DNA from: JAPORY01 sp965215385 | GTDB taxonomy: Bacteria > Pseudomonadota > Alphaproteobacteria > Rhodobacterales > Rhodobacteraceae | Direction: 5' to 3' | NCBI GenBank assembly: GCA_965215385.1 | Contig: OZ244059.1 | Location: forward strand, 1,550,001-1,614,000 | DNA length: 64,000 nucleotides | Shown here: piece after piece, positions 41,208-49,412 of the stretch | Numbering within the stretch: the stretch's first letter is position 1 | Layout of the letters: each line of letters opens with the position of its first letter | Made by a program: the position numbers and the translations under genes | Notes under the pieces: generated by a model | Databases searched by the model: none | Told to the model about the DNA's origin: nothing | What the model saw: only the letters and a program-made list of their open reading frames with translations

Positions 41208-42014
41208 TTGCCCTTTCGTTCGGAGAGTTGTGCAAGCCACCATTTTCTGACTGCGCCTTATGTACATTGGTGTGAAGTCATTCGCGAGAAACCGCGGTGG
41301 CACCGCAAACAATGGGAATTTGTCTATATCTGTCAGGCACTTTGGGAGCGCGGATATCTCGCCGATGGCAGGCGCGGGCTCGGGTTCGGCGTGGGCAGGG
41401 AGCCTTTGACAGCGGTCTTCGCTAGCCGAGGCTGCGAAATCGTGGCTACAGATCTCGGCCGTGAGGACAAATTCGCTCAGCAATGGGCGGCGTCGAACCA
41501 AAACTCCCAGAATGTGCTTGACCTCAATGACCGTTGCATTTGCGCGGAAGATGCGTTCTTAGCACAAGTTTCCTTTGAACCAGCGGATATGAATAAGATC
41601 CCTGCCCATTTCGACGGAGGATTTGATTTTTGTTGGTCGGCATGCTGTTTAGAGCATCTCGGCTCGATTTCCAACGGACAGGAGTTTTATCGCAACTCCC
41701 TAAAAACTCTTAGGCCTGGAGGGCTGGCGATCCATACTACCGAGTTCAATCTTAGTTCAAATGAAGACACGCTTGACAACCAACCAACGGTGATTTTTCG
41801 TGAGCGCGACCTACGAGAACTGATCGCCAGGCTTGAGACCGATGGTCACTATGTGGAGCCACTACTTTTGCATTTGGGCAGCTATCCGAACGACGGGTTC
41901 GTCGACCTGCCTCCCTATTCTTCTGGTCATGATACGCACCCTCCGCACCTACGGATGATGTTAGAGGCTTATGTGACGACCTCGGTGGGAATAATAACGC
42001 GGAAGGCAGCGTAA
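41208..42014 (+). CDS. Class I SAM-dependent methyltransferase, probably 5'-truncated by a C-tract frameshift
   Basis: The intact frame from TTG 41208 encodes 268 residues. The SAM-binding motif RRGLGFGVGREPL is near residue 60, a GCEIVATDL acid loop follows, and the motif IV-like FDFCWSACCLEHLG is near 145. The post-motif TLRPGGLAIHTTEF is next. The frame remains open upstream past 41090 and reads plausible protein (WADLNTLPPLGPLP), so the true N-terminus probably starts at ATG 41062 when the C13 tract has 14 or 11 C. The substrate is unknown; nothing marks it as a DNA methyltransferase. It sits alone between two repeat copies. Confidence 0.72.
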   Translation: MPFRSESCASHHFLTAPYVHWCEVIREKPRWHRKQWEFVYICQALWERGYLADGRRGLGFGVGREPLTAVFASRGCEIVATDLGREDKFAQQWAASNQNSQNVLDLNDRCICAEDAFLAQVSFEPADMNKIPAHFDGGFDFCWSACCLEHLGSISNGQEFYRNSLKTLRPGGLAIHTTEFNLSSNEDTLDNQPTVIFRERDLRELIARLETDGHYVEPLLLHLGSYPNDGFVDLPPYSSGHDTHPPHLRMMLEAYVTTSVGIITRKAA

Positions 42015-42051
42015 GTTGCGAATAGGACAATACCCACCATGGGCAGCAATG

Positions 42052-42455
42052 GCACCAACCCATCTTTCGCATAAAATTCGAAGATTCCGCGAATTTTAGC
42101 AATTTCGGCGCAAAAACCCATACCTTAAAGGGTTTGCATGCGGAATCCGCATTGAAGTGCCATACCAAGACAGTGCAAGCGATTTGGGGCTTGAAATCGT
42201 CAAAAGATTGGTTAGCGTACTGATTCGGTCATTCGAGTTCGTTTGCCGGGTCAGACCCGTCAGTTTTAAATATCGCGAAACTCGTGAGCGGGGCTATCAC
42301 CAAAACCTACGGCGGAGCAAACACCTGAAGCGACCGAATTGATCCGCGAGCAGGGCACAAAAAGCAGTGCCATAGCGGGCATTGTTGGATCACAAAAACA
42401 CGGTTTAACAATGCTTTAAGCACTCGGGAAAAGAAAATTTGCGAAAGATGGGTTG
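42052..42455 (+). repeat. Dispersed repeat, direct copy with possible terminal inverted repeats (family member 3)
   Basis: ACCAACCCATCTTTCGCA at 42053 reappears inverted at about 42438-42455, bounding about 400 bp that may be one MITE-like unit. The left 140 bp matches the inverted copy at 40850. There is no coding capacity. It fills the gap between the methyltransferase and the AAA protein gene. Confidence 0.6.
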
Positions 42456-42592
42456 GTCGCGAAGCGGTGTCTTGATCTTTCTCGCTGAAATAGCCAAGCC
42501 TGAATCAGTTCGTCTTTACCGATTTGCGCACAACAACATACTGCGGTAAGATGCCAGATGCCAGCTACAAATTGCCTGTCGGAAAGAAAAAC

Positions 42593-44152
42593 ATGGCTCG
42601 TCATCAACTTCCCATTGGCATTCAAGATTTTGAGACCCTTCGGAGGGAGCAGTATTATTACGTTGATAAAACATCGCTCATTCAACAACTTGTAAAGAAT
42701 GGGAGGTACTATTTCCTTTCTCGACCACGCCGATTCGGAAAGAGTTTGTTGTTGGATACAATAAAAGAACTGTTTGAAGGCAAAAAAGATCTCTTCGAAG
42801 AGCTCGCGATCTATAACCACTGGAACTGGTCAGTATCCTATCCAGTCGTACGTTTAAGTTTTGACGGATCGTACGAGAAACCAGAAGAGATTGAAGGAGA
42901 TATCCTTGAGCAATTAGAAGGTATAGAGGAAAAATACGACCTTCCTCCTGCGGTTGCCTCCAATACAGGGCCAAGACGTTTGCGCAACATTTTGCGGCGG
43001 CTTCATCAAAAAACGGGACAACGCGTTGTCATTCTAATAGATGAGTATGATAAACCGATTCTTGATTGCCTCGACAAACCAAAAGATGCGCGAACAAGCC
43101 TTGACTATCTGCGCGGCTTCTACGGAATCATCAAAGGGAGCGCAGAGCATGTCCGCTTTGTCTTTGTCACCGGTGTTAGCATGTTCTCGAAGGTCAGCCT
43201 ATTCTCGGGGTTAAACAATCTCAACAACATCAGTCTTGATCCGCAATTCGCAACAATCTGCGGATATACGGAGGCCGATCTCAACACCGTGTTTAAACCC
43301 GAGTTAGGTGACCTAGACCGTGATAGGATCCGTACGTGGTACAATGGATACAGTTGGCTCGGTGACGCACAGGTGTACAACCCTTTCAACATACTTCTGC
43401 TCTTACAGAAACGCAAGTTTGAACCCTACTGGTTCGAAACCGGAACCCCTAAATTTCTGCTTGATACGCTCAAGAAAATGTCAGTTAGTTCTCTAGAACT
43501 CGAAGGCTGCGTCGTGGATAAGTCACTCATTTCAAAATTCGATGTTGACGACATTCGCGCCGAAGCCCTGATGTTTCAGACTGGGTATTTAACCATTTCT
43601 AAAGAGTTCCGAAAACGGCATAAAACGCAGTATCATTTGACCTATCCCAACCAAGAGGTACGGCTGAGTTTAAATGACGAGTTAATCGCCCACCTACGCC
43701 CAAACAAACCCTCGTTCGATGAGGAAGGTGAAAACTTGCGTGCCCTGCTGAAAGCCCATGATTTCGAGGGCTTTGAAAAAAAATTACAAACTTTTTTTTC
43801 GACAATCCCTTACCTCTGGAATACGAGAGCGGAAATGTATCGCTATGAGGCTTGGTATGCAAACCTGTTATCTATGAGCCTTCTTGCGGTTGATATGGAA
43901 GTGAAACCAGAAGAAGCCACCAGCCACGGGCGAGCAGATTTGGTTGTGATAATGGGAAAAAAGGTATTTCTATTTGAATTCAAAATGGCGGAAACAGAAG
44001 CGGAGAAAGAGACCAAATTGGCGGAGGCCCTCACGCAAATGCGGAATCGAAAATATGGTGAGAAATACAGAGGAAATACCGTACAACTGGTTGCCGTGGC
44101 ATGTGGAAGCGATGTACGTAACATATTGGAGGTTCGTGCAGAACCGTTGTAG
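42593..44152 (+). CDS. AAA-ATPase-like protein with C-terminal PD-(D/E)XK nuclease domain (DUF1703 type)
   Basis: A 519-residue protein of a widespread family. It opens with LPIGIQDFETLRREQYYYVDK. The Walker A-like loop is SRPRRFGKSLLLD (about residue 43) and the Walker B acid is in VVILIDEYDKPI (about residue 145). FVFVTGVSMFSKVS acts as the sensor strand. The C-terminus carries a PD-(D/E)XK-like core: SHGRADLVV then VFLFEFKMAE (about 465). The biological role is not established; such genes occur in large variable families in bacteria and have been discussed as mobile or defence genes. ATG 42593 is chosen because it fits the conserved N-terminus. Confidence 0.85.
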   Translation: MARHQLPIGIQDFETLRREQYYYVDKTSLIQQLVKNGRYYFLSRPRRFGKSLLLDTIKELFEGKKDLFEELAIYNHWNWSVSYPVVRLSFDGSYEKPEEIEGDILEQLEGIEEKYDLPPAVASNTGPRRLRNILRRLHQKTGQRVVILIDEYDKPILDCLDKPKDARTSLDYLRGFYGIIKGSAEHVRFVFVTGVSMFSKVSLFSGLNNLNNISLDPQFATICGYTEADLNTVFKPELGDLDRDRIRTWYNGYSWLGDAQVYNPFNILLLLQKRKFEPYWFETGTPKFLLDTLKKMSVSSLELEGCVVDKSLISKFDVDDIRAEALMFQTGYLTISKEFRKRHKTQYHLTYPNQEVRLSLNDELIAHLRPNKPSFDEEGENLRALLKAHDFEGFEKKLQTFFSTIPYLWNTRAEMYRYEAWYANLLSMSLLAVDMEVKPEEATSHGRADLVVIMGKKVFLFEFKMAETEAEKETKLAEALTQMRNRKYGEKYRGNTVQLVAVACGSDVRNILEVRAEPL

Positions 44153-44539
44153 CTCAATACAATTCTCGCTTACACGTGAAACAATTCGTGCCGGTGCCGA
44201 GACTCGCTTGCGCACTTTGGCAGGCAACAAAACCCGATCCCGATACGCCTATCAAAATCAAAACGGTTGGGCATGTTCAATCCCCTGCCCTGCCCCCGAG
44301 CTGATTGCAAAGCAGAGGCTGACAGTTCGGGCGGGAGTGGCCAATTAAATACCCGAACGGTCGGAGGCATTAGGTACCAGTCAATCCAAGCATCCCGTGC
44401 CCAATATGCCAACGTCGAAACGGCGAACTAAAAACTACCCAAAAGCTCGGTGCCTCACTCCGAATGTACTGTTTGAGTTAGCTAACTACCGCGCTTACAT
44501 TATTTGAAAAAACTTCGCCAAAGAGTTTGAATACCTGCG
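44153..44539. other. No gene recognised
   Basis: About 390 nt between the AAA protein gene and pyrF. Short frames on both strands lack features. Confidence 0.5.
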
Positions 44540-45229
44540 ATGTCAGATGACCGCCTAATTGTCGCACTAGATATCCCCGATTTCACGACCGGCTGCGATC
44601 TGGTGACCCAGATTGGCGATGTCGTCTCCTTCTACAAAGTGGGTCTAGGTACCCTATCCGGAGAAGGATTGACGCTAGCCACCAAGCTAAAGCAGGATTT
44701 CGGAAAAAGAGTCTTTCTTGATCTCAAGCTGTTCGACATTTCGGCGACCATCGAAAACGCTGTGCGCCGACTGTCAAACCTAGATTTTGACTTCTTGACT
44801 GTCCATGGCGATCCGCATATCGTCGAAGCCGCCGTTAGGGGCGCACGAGGTAGCAAGCTCAAGATTCTAGCGGTTACGATCCTTACCTCTCTGGATCGCA
44901 GCGATCTTGACGCTAGCTTAATTCAGCCTGGTAGTGTACAAGACATCGTTTTGAAGCGGGCCGCAAGAGCCCTGCAAGCGGGTGCTGATGGGATTATTTC
45001 TTCGCCACACGAAGCCGCGAATGTCCGTCAACTTCCGTTGGCCCAAGACTGTCTGATTGTTACCCCAGGCATTCGCCCCAAGGGCCAGGATGCCTATGAT
45101 CAAAAACGCGTATCCACTCCAAAGGAAGCGTTACTCGCTGGCGCTGATCACATCGTGATCGGCCGTCCAATATTGTCCGTTCAACACCCTGCTAGGGCCG
45201 CACGAGAAATTCTCGCTACTTTGCCCTGA
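44540..45229 (+). CDS. pyrF: Orotidine-5'-phosphate decarboxylase
   Basis: A 229-residue TIM-barrel enzyme for the last step of UMP synthesis. IVALDIPD starts the first strand. The catalytic motif VFLDLKLFDI (Asp-Lys-x2-Asp) lies at about residue 60. TPGIRP and GADHIVIGRPI hold the phosphate near the C-terminus. The length is normal. It stands alone and is convergent with the cytochrome-SBP gene across a hairpin. Confidence 0.96.
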   Translation: MSDDRLIVALDIPDFTTGCDLVTQIGDVVSFYKVGLGTLSGEGLTLATKLKQDFGKRVFLDLKLFDISATIENAVRRLSNLDFDFLTVHGDPHIVEAAVRGARGSKLKILAVTILTSLDRSDLDASLIQPGSVQDIVLKRAARALQAGADGIISSPHEAANVRQLPLAQDCLIVTPGIRPKGQDAYDQKRVSTPKEALLAGADHIVIGRPILSVQHPARAAREILATLP

Positions 45230-45350
45230 CGCGTAGCACCAAGGATACGAGTCAACTTTTGCTGGTAGTGGAAAACCCGCGCCCCTTCTCGTGACGATCC
45301 CGAACGTAACCTCAGGTCAAGAGGTTAAATAAGAGCCACCCACAATAGGG

Positions 45351-45393
45351 CTGGCCATTGGCTGAGCGTTTAGATGCGCTCAACCAAAGCCAG
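45351..45393. terminator. Hairpin between convergent pyrF and the cytochrome-SBP gene
   Basis: A long imperfect stem (CTGGC, TTGG, TGAGCG pairing with CGCTCA, CCAA, GCCAG). There is no T run on either strand, so it may be a bidirectional Rho-assisted stop or only a stable hairpin. Confidence 0.4.
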
Positions 45394-45404
45394 GGCTACC
45401 ACTG

Positions 45405-46775
45405 TTACTGCAAAGCAGCGTCAGTTATTTGATGCGTCCACGCGCCCTCGGGTGCCGCGGAAATGACTGGGTCGGAACCACCAGCCAAGAGCGTCGCAAC
45501 GGTACGTTCATAATCCGCCGGATCAAGGGCACCATCTGACCCTGCCGTCAATTTGGCAATCTCGCCCATCATGCGTTTTTGATGAACCTCTGTCTGCGCT
45601 CCCGTTTGATCATTATCAAGAACGATTAAAGCAGCTTCATCGGGATTTTGCTCGGCGTACTTCCAACCCTTCATTGAAGCACGGACGAACCGCGTCATCC
45701 GATCCACAAAGGCAGGATCATCAAGGTTGTCCTCTAAGACATAGAGGCCATCCTCAAGGGTTGCGACCCCTTGATCCTCGTATTTGAAGGTCACAAGTTC
45801 ATCAGGACTGACGCCGGCATCAATGACTTGCCAGTATTCATTGTACGTCATCGTCGAGATGCAATCCGCTTGCCGCTGCAAAAGTGGATCAACGTTAAAG
45901 CCTTGTTTGAGGACTTCGACCCCGTTCTCTGACTTGCCATCCGTCATGATCCCCAGCTGACTCATCCACGATAGGAATGGGTACTCGTTGCCAAAGAACC
46001 AAACGCCGAGAGTTCTGTTCTTTAAGTCATCTGGTGAGGAAATCCCGGCATCTTTCCAACAGGTCAACATCATCCCTGACGATTTGAAAGGTTGGGCGAT
46101 ATTGACCATCGGCAAACCCTTTTCGCGGGCTGCTAGAGCCGCGGGCATCCACTCGACCGTAATGTCGGCACCACCGCCAGCTAAGACTTGCGTTGGCGCA
46201 ATATCGGGACCGCCTGGAAGAATCGTAACCGACAGGCCTTCTTCCTCATAGAATCCCTTGTCGAGCGCAACATAGTATCCGGCAAACTGGGCCTGTGTGA
46301 CCCACTTCAGCTGCAACGTAACTTCCGCATCGCCCGCCGCTGGCATTGATGCTGCACTTGCCGAGGCTAGGAAAGCCCACAGATTAGGTAAATCCGAATC
46401 CTTGACGCGTTGCTTGAGCATTTTGCTCTTACCACTACCGCCGGTAGCTTCGACGACCCAGCCAGTTGGATCATTGAGATAAGCCCCCAAATTGGCCTCA
46501 TCAATCATCAAGCCCTGCTCGCTGGCAGCAACCATTAGCTTTGAATATCTGAAGCCTTCCTGCGAACCCATCGGGCGGTTGACGATATTCCAGAGATTGG
46601 GCCCAGTTTTCCCGCCTTTCACGATCGTATTGCCGCTATCGTCGATAATTTCATGGCAGGCTTTGCATTTGTTAAAGACTTTCATGCCTGCGTCTGCGTC
46701 CGCTGCTATTATTTCGGATGCTAGAGCCGTCACAGTCAAAAATGCAGTCAAAATAGCTGCGATTACTCGATTCAT
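45405..46775 (-). CDS. Cytochrome c fused to an NMT1-type ABC substrate-binding protein
   Basis: A 456-residue exported protein. Signal peptide about residues 1-25. Residues 26-140 form a class I cytochrome c: heme motif CKACH (C37, C40, H41), then KTGPNLWNIVNRPMG and the Met axial ligand in SKMLKQRVKD (M119). Residues ~150-450 form an NMT1/THI5-like periplasmic binding fold (LKWVTQAQFAGYYVALDKG, AGGGADITVEWM). NMT1 proteins bind thiamine precursors, nitrate/sulfonates or related small molecules for ABC importers. No ABC permease or ATPase is adjacent. The fusion suggests a binding protein linked to electron transfer. It follows the Rieske operon by 200 nt on the same strand. Confidence 0.85.
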   Translation of the reverse strand: MNRVIAAILTAFLTVTALASEIIAADADAGMKVFNKCKACHEIIDDSGNTIVKGGKTGPNLWNIVNRPMGSQEGFRYSKLMVAASEQGLMIDEANLGAYLNDPTGWVVEATGGSGKSKMLKQRVKDSDLPNLWAFLASASAASMPAAGDAEVTLQLKWVTQAQFAGYYVALDKGFYEEEGLSVTILPGGPDIAPTQVLAGGGADITVEWMPAALAAREKGLPMVNIAQPFKSSGMMLTCWKDAGISSPDDLKNRTLGVWFFGNEYPFLSWMSQLGIMTDGKSENGVEVLKQGFNVDPLLQRQADCISTMTYNEYWQVIDAGVSPDELVTFKYEDQGVATLEDGLYVLEDNLDDPAFVDRMTRFVRASMKGWKYAEQNPDEAALIVLDNDQTGAQTEVHQKRMMGEIAKLTAGSDGALDPADYERTVATLLAGGSDPVISAAPEGAWTHQITDAALQ

Positions 46776-46976
46776 TCGGATACCTCCAAGTTGGATTGCA
46801 ATTGCCCTAATGGCAAAAAAGATATTGTTTCGGACGCAAAGTCAATACGCCTACCCGCATTTCGACGCCTTTCAACTACCGATTACGTGGCACTGCGTAT
46901 GGATCAGCCTTGATTGTCCGTGGATTGAAAAATCTCGAACATCAGCGCGACATTGTCGTCGACTTCCCTTGACAGC

Positions 46977-47246
46977 TTAGTTCTCCCCTGCATTCGGATT
47001 GAGCCATGACGTTATTTTTTCGATTGCCGTTAGCGATAAGAACCCAAGAATTACCCAGATCAGAAGTTCAAACGGTGCCAATAGCGACCCCCGTAGCCAC
47101 TGCGCCAGCAAACCACCATTGGGACGAAGACCCAACTCGCCGAGAAAACTACGACGTCCCCAGAGTTCAACTGGCCAAAATCGCGAAATATACAGCAAAA
47201 AAATAGCGACCAGCAATACCACAAGGATAGCAAGAAAGCGTCTCAT
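46977..47246 (-). CDS. Small two-helix membrane protein of the Rieske operon
   Basis: An 89-residue protein with two hydrophobic segments (residues 4-22 and about 58-77) and a basic loop between (GLRPNGGLLAQWLRGS). No family is recognised. Its start overlaps the stop of the preceding gene by 4 nt (ATGA), so it is the last gene of the five-gene operon. It probably assembles with the operon's membrane proteins (inference). Confidence 0.65.
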   Translation of the reverse strand: MRRFLAILVVLLVAIFLLYISRFWPVELWGRRSFLGELGLRPNGGLLAQWLRGSLLAPFELLIWVILGFLSLTAIEKITSWLNPNAGEN

Positions 47247-48001
47247 GGTAGGACCGCAATGCTTTCGTGATCCGCCAGAAATACGGCTAAACTACCGCGT
47301 TGGATGAGTTCTCCCTCAAGCGAAATGTACACCCCAACTTTCTCCAGTAACTCAGAATTCAAGGGGTCACCTTCGCTGTTGGCAATCAGCATGAACTCGT
47401 GATCCGCGACTGGTTGTGAGGTTACAAAAACCGGCGGGACGCCACCCTCAATACATAGTTCGGCGCACGCCTTGTGGGCGATACCCCGTCCTGGGCGCAT
47501 AGCACCCGTGAGACACTTGCCATCGCAGATCTCGCCGGCAAGCCGCCAGCGCCCTAAATCCTTCGAATTGACTGACGATCCTTCGCCCTCAATGCCCTTG
47601 AGATTGCGGCGTGGATTCGGGACCTGCAGCATTCGAATATCCCCGCGATTTAACAGGATGCCTGTAACCTCAGCGACAGGACTATCGACATTGCTCGCGT
47701 GGGGCTCAACACCAAATTTGCCGCTTCCCGCCAACATCAGCGTTTCACCGGCTGCGATCACGTCGGTTCCTCGGGTGACGTGAATTATCGGATAGGGAGT
47801 TGTTTCCAATATACCCACAACCGTCTGTCGCCCAAGGTCAAAACGCAAGCGACCATCCCCGGGATTGTCTTGTGTGGTTCCTACCGCCCAAGCAGCAAAC
47901 AAGAATGCCGCAATTGCAGCGGCCGAGACCGACATGAGCAGCAGTCGAAGTTCGCGCGGGGTGGGCAGATATCCGACAAAAAATGGACGCTTATTCGTCA
48001 T
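47243..48001 (-). CDS. Membrane-anchored Cys-rich protein of the Rieske operon
   Basis: A 252-residue protein. One transmembrane helix, about residues 19-42, leaves the rest probably in the periplasm. A Cys/Gly-rich motif runs from about residue 157: EICDGKCLTGAMRPGRG, then AHKACAELCIEGGVPPVFVT, giving C-x3-C and C-x3-C pairs that could bind metal or form a redox disulfide. The surrounding beta strands are regular, but I cannot name a characterised family. ATGA overlaps tie it to both neighbours. Inferred role: redox partner of the Rieske proteins. Confidence 0.65.
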   Translation of the reverse strand: MTNKRPFFVGYLPTPRELRLLLMSVSAAAIAAFLFAAWAVGTTQDNPGDGRLRFDLGRQTVVGILETTPYPIIHVTRGTDVIAAGETLMLAGSGKFGVEPHASNVDSPVAEVTGILLNRGDIRMLQVPNPRRNLKGIEGEGSSVNSKDLGRWRLAGEICDGKCLTGAMRPGRGIAHKACAELCIEGGVPPVFVTSQPVADHEFMLIANSEGDPLNSELLEKVGVYISLEGELIQRGSLAVFLADHESIAVLP

Positions 48002-49062
48002 GACGCACTCTGGGTCAAAATGACGAGCGGTGCGACAACAGTCCCAAATGGATTAGGGTGCTCATCAATCTCGACATATCCGTCACTCAGCCGAAGATTA
48101 TAAGTCGCAATCTTTTCGGTAAAGGGGGCTGGCGATTGTCCCGTGGTGACATCGTACTGAAAACCGTGCCAAGGACAAGTAACAAGACAATCAGTAATTC
48201 TCCCTTCGCCTAAAGGACCGTTTTGATGGGCGCAGGCGTTAGCAATCGCCGATAGTTGGTTACTGTGACGAAAAACCGCGACACGTTCTCCGTTTGACAG
48301 TCGGGCTACTCTCGCAAAACCTTCCTCAATCGTATCAGCCCTAAACAACTGCCGCCAACAGTCCTCGTTATCACCGCTCACCGCTGGATCGGAGGTGCGA
48401 TGCTCTTTGCGAGCGGCTGCCAGCTGCAAGACAATGACAAGACTCGCACAAAAAAAGACCAGAATACCAAAGGTCGGATTTTGCTTACTTTGCAGAGCAC
48501 CAAGCCCGATATGGGCGATGACGGCCGCATACGCCGGATAGATCAAATAATGCAATCCCTTCCAAACCCGAGGCGTGAGAAATTTTAGCCAAAAGTCATG
48601 ACTTGTGGTGGCCAGAACTAGCAGACAAAACAGCGCAAAAATACCGAAAGCTTCAAACGGGAAGCCCACAATTTGATCGTAGGCGGTATTGGTGCCGAGC
48701 AGCGCCTCGAAACGATCCGTCGGTGAAAAAACGAAATACCATCGGATCACAAAACTCGCATGGCTAAGAGCCACAAAGCAGGTCAGAACCCCCAAGTGTC
48801 GGCGATTGTAGAGAAGCGGCAAGAAACGATCATCAAGTCGCGCCAGCGGACCAATGATCAGAATTGCCGTTAGGAGAAAAAAGGCGCAACTCCCAAATGC
48901 CCGCATATTGCGGATTTGCGGATTGATCGTTGGATCATGGTTGAGAATTCCCGGGGTCACATTCACGAAAATCCACAAAAATCCCATGATCATCGTGACA
49001 ATGACGACATCGTAAATGACCTTGAATCGGCCCCATTGCACGGGAACGTACTTAACGCTCAT
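47998..49062 (-). CDS. Ferric-reductase-like membrane protein fused to a Rieske 2Fe-2S domain
   Basis: A 354-residue protein. Residues 1-230 carry about six transmembrane helices of the ferric-reductase-like heme fold; conserved His lie in RRHLGVLTCFVALSHASF and LHYLIYPAYAAVIAH. Residues ~250-354 are a Rieske domain: C277-x-H279 in CAHQNGPLGEG and C296-x2-H299 in CPWHGFQYD. The ATG at 49062 overlaps the preceding stop; a longer reading from 49260 would be polar and unsupported. It could move electrons across the membrane between quinol or heme and the cytoplasmic Rieske-FMN protein (inference). Confidence 0.82.
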   Translation of the reverse strand: MSVKYVPVQWGRFKVIYDVVIVTMIMGFLWIFVNVTPGILNHDPTINPQIRNMRAFGSCAFFLLTAILIIGPLARLDDRFLPLLYNRRHLGVLTCFVALSHASFVIRWYFVFSPTDRFEALLGTNTAYDQIVGFPFEAFGIFALFCLLVLATTSHDFWLKFLTPRVWKGLHYLIYPAYAAVIAHIGLGALQSKQNPTFGILVFFCASLVIVLQLAAARKEHRTSDPAVSGDNEDCWRQLFRADTIEEGFARVARLSNGERVAVFRHSNQLSAIANACAHQNGPLGEGRITDCLVTCPWHGFQYDVTTGQSPAPFTEKIATYNLRLSDGYVEIDEHPNPFGTVVAPLVILTQSAS

Positions 49063-49412
49063 TGCGCTTGATCCAACTTGATTGGAGCAAGATGCGACGG
49101 CCACTCCTGCCGAATTGCTTCCGTTGCAAGCAATGTTGCCGATACAATTACCGCGAGCGCGACAGCGACTATGGCGTGACTCTCTCTTGGTGCTGCTCGT
49201 ATGACTGGGGTTGCCGCCGCCTGCGTAAGTTGCCACCATCGCCAGATAACGAGGGGCCAAATAATCAAAATACCGGGGATCAAAAGCGGCCGAAAGGATA
49301 TTGCCCCGCGTGCGTCCTCATCAATCCGACCAATTCCAAAGATCAAGAACCCAAAAGCTACGGCTACCCCGATACCGCCCCAGATCTGCACCGAGAGGAT
49401 GAGTAGGTTCAT
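49059..49412 (-). CDS. Small membrane protein of the Rieske operon
   Basis: A 117-residue protein with three hydrophobic segments (residues 3-24, 38-58 and about 74-94). It is not recognised. The ATG at 49412 sits in an ATGA overlap with the Rieske-FMN gene; its stop overlaps the next ATG the same way. Strict coupling on both sides argues that it is a real subunit of the encoded complex. Confidence 0.65.
   Translation of the reverse strand: MNLLILSVQIWGGIGVAVAFGFLIFGIGRIDEDARGAISFRPLLIPGILIIWPLVIWRWWQLTQAAATPVIRAAPRESHAIVAVALAVIVSATLLATEAIRQEWPSHLAPIKLDQAQ

Noticed and set aside
49062..49260. Longer N-terminus for the ferric-reductase/Rieske protein (start at 49260)
   Set aside because: The extra 66 residues are polar, Cys/Ser-rich and overlap the upstream gene; ATG 49062 gives a clean ATGA overlap like the other operon junctions.
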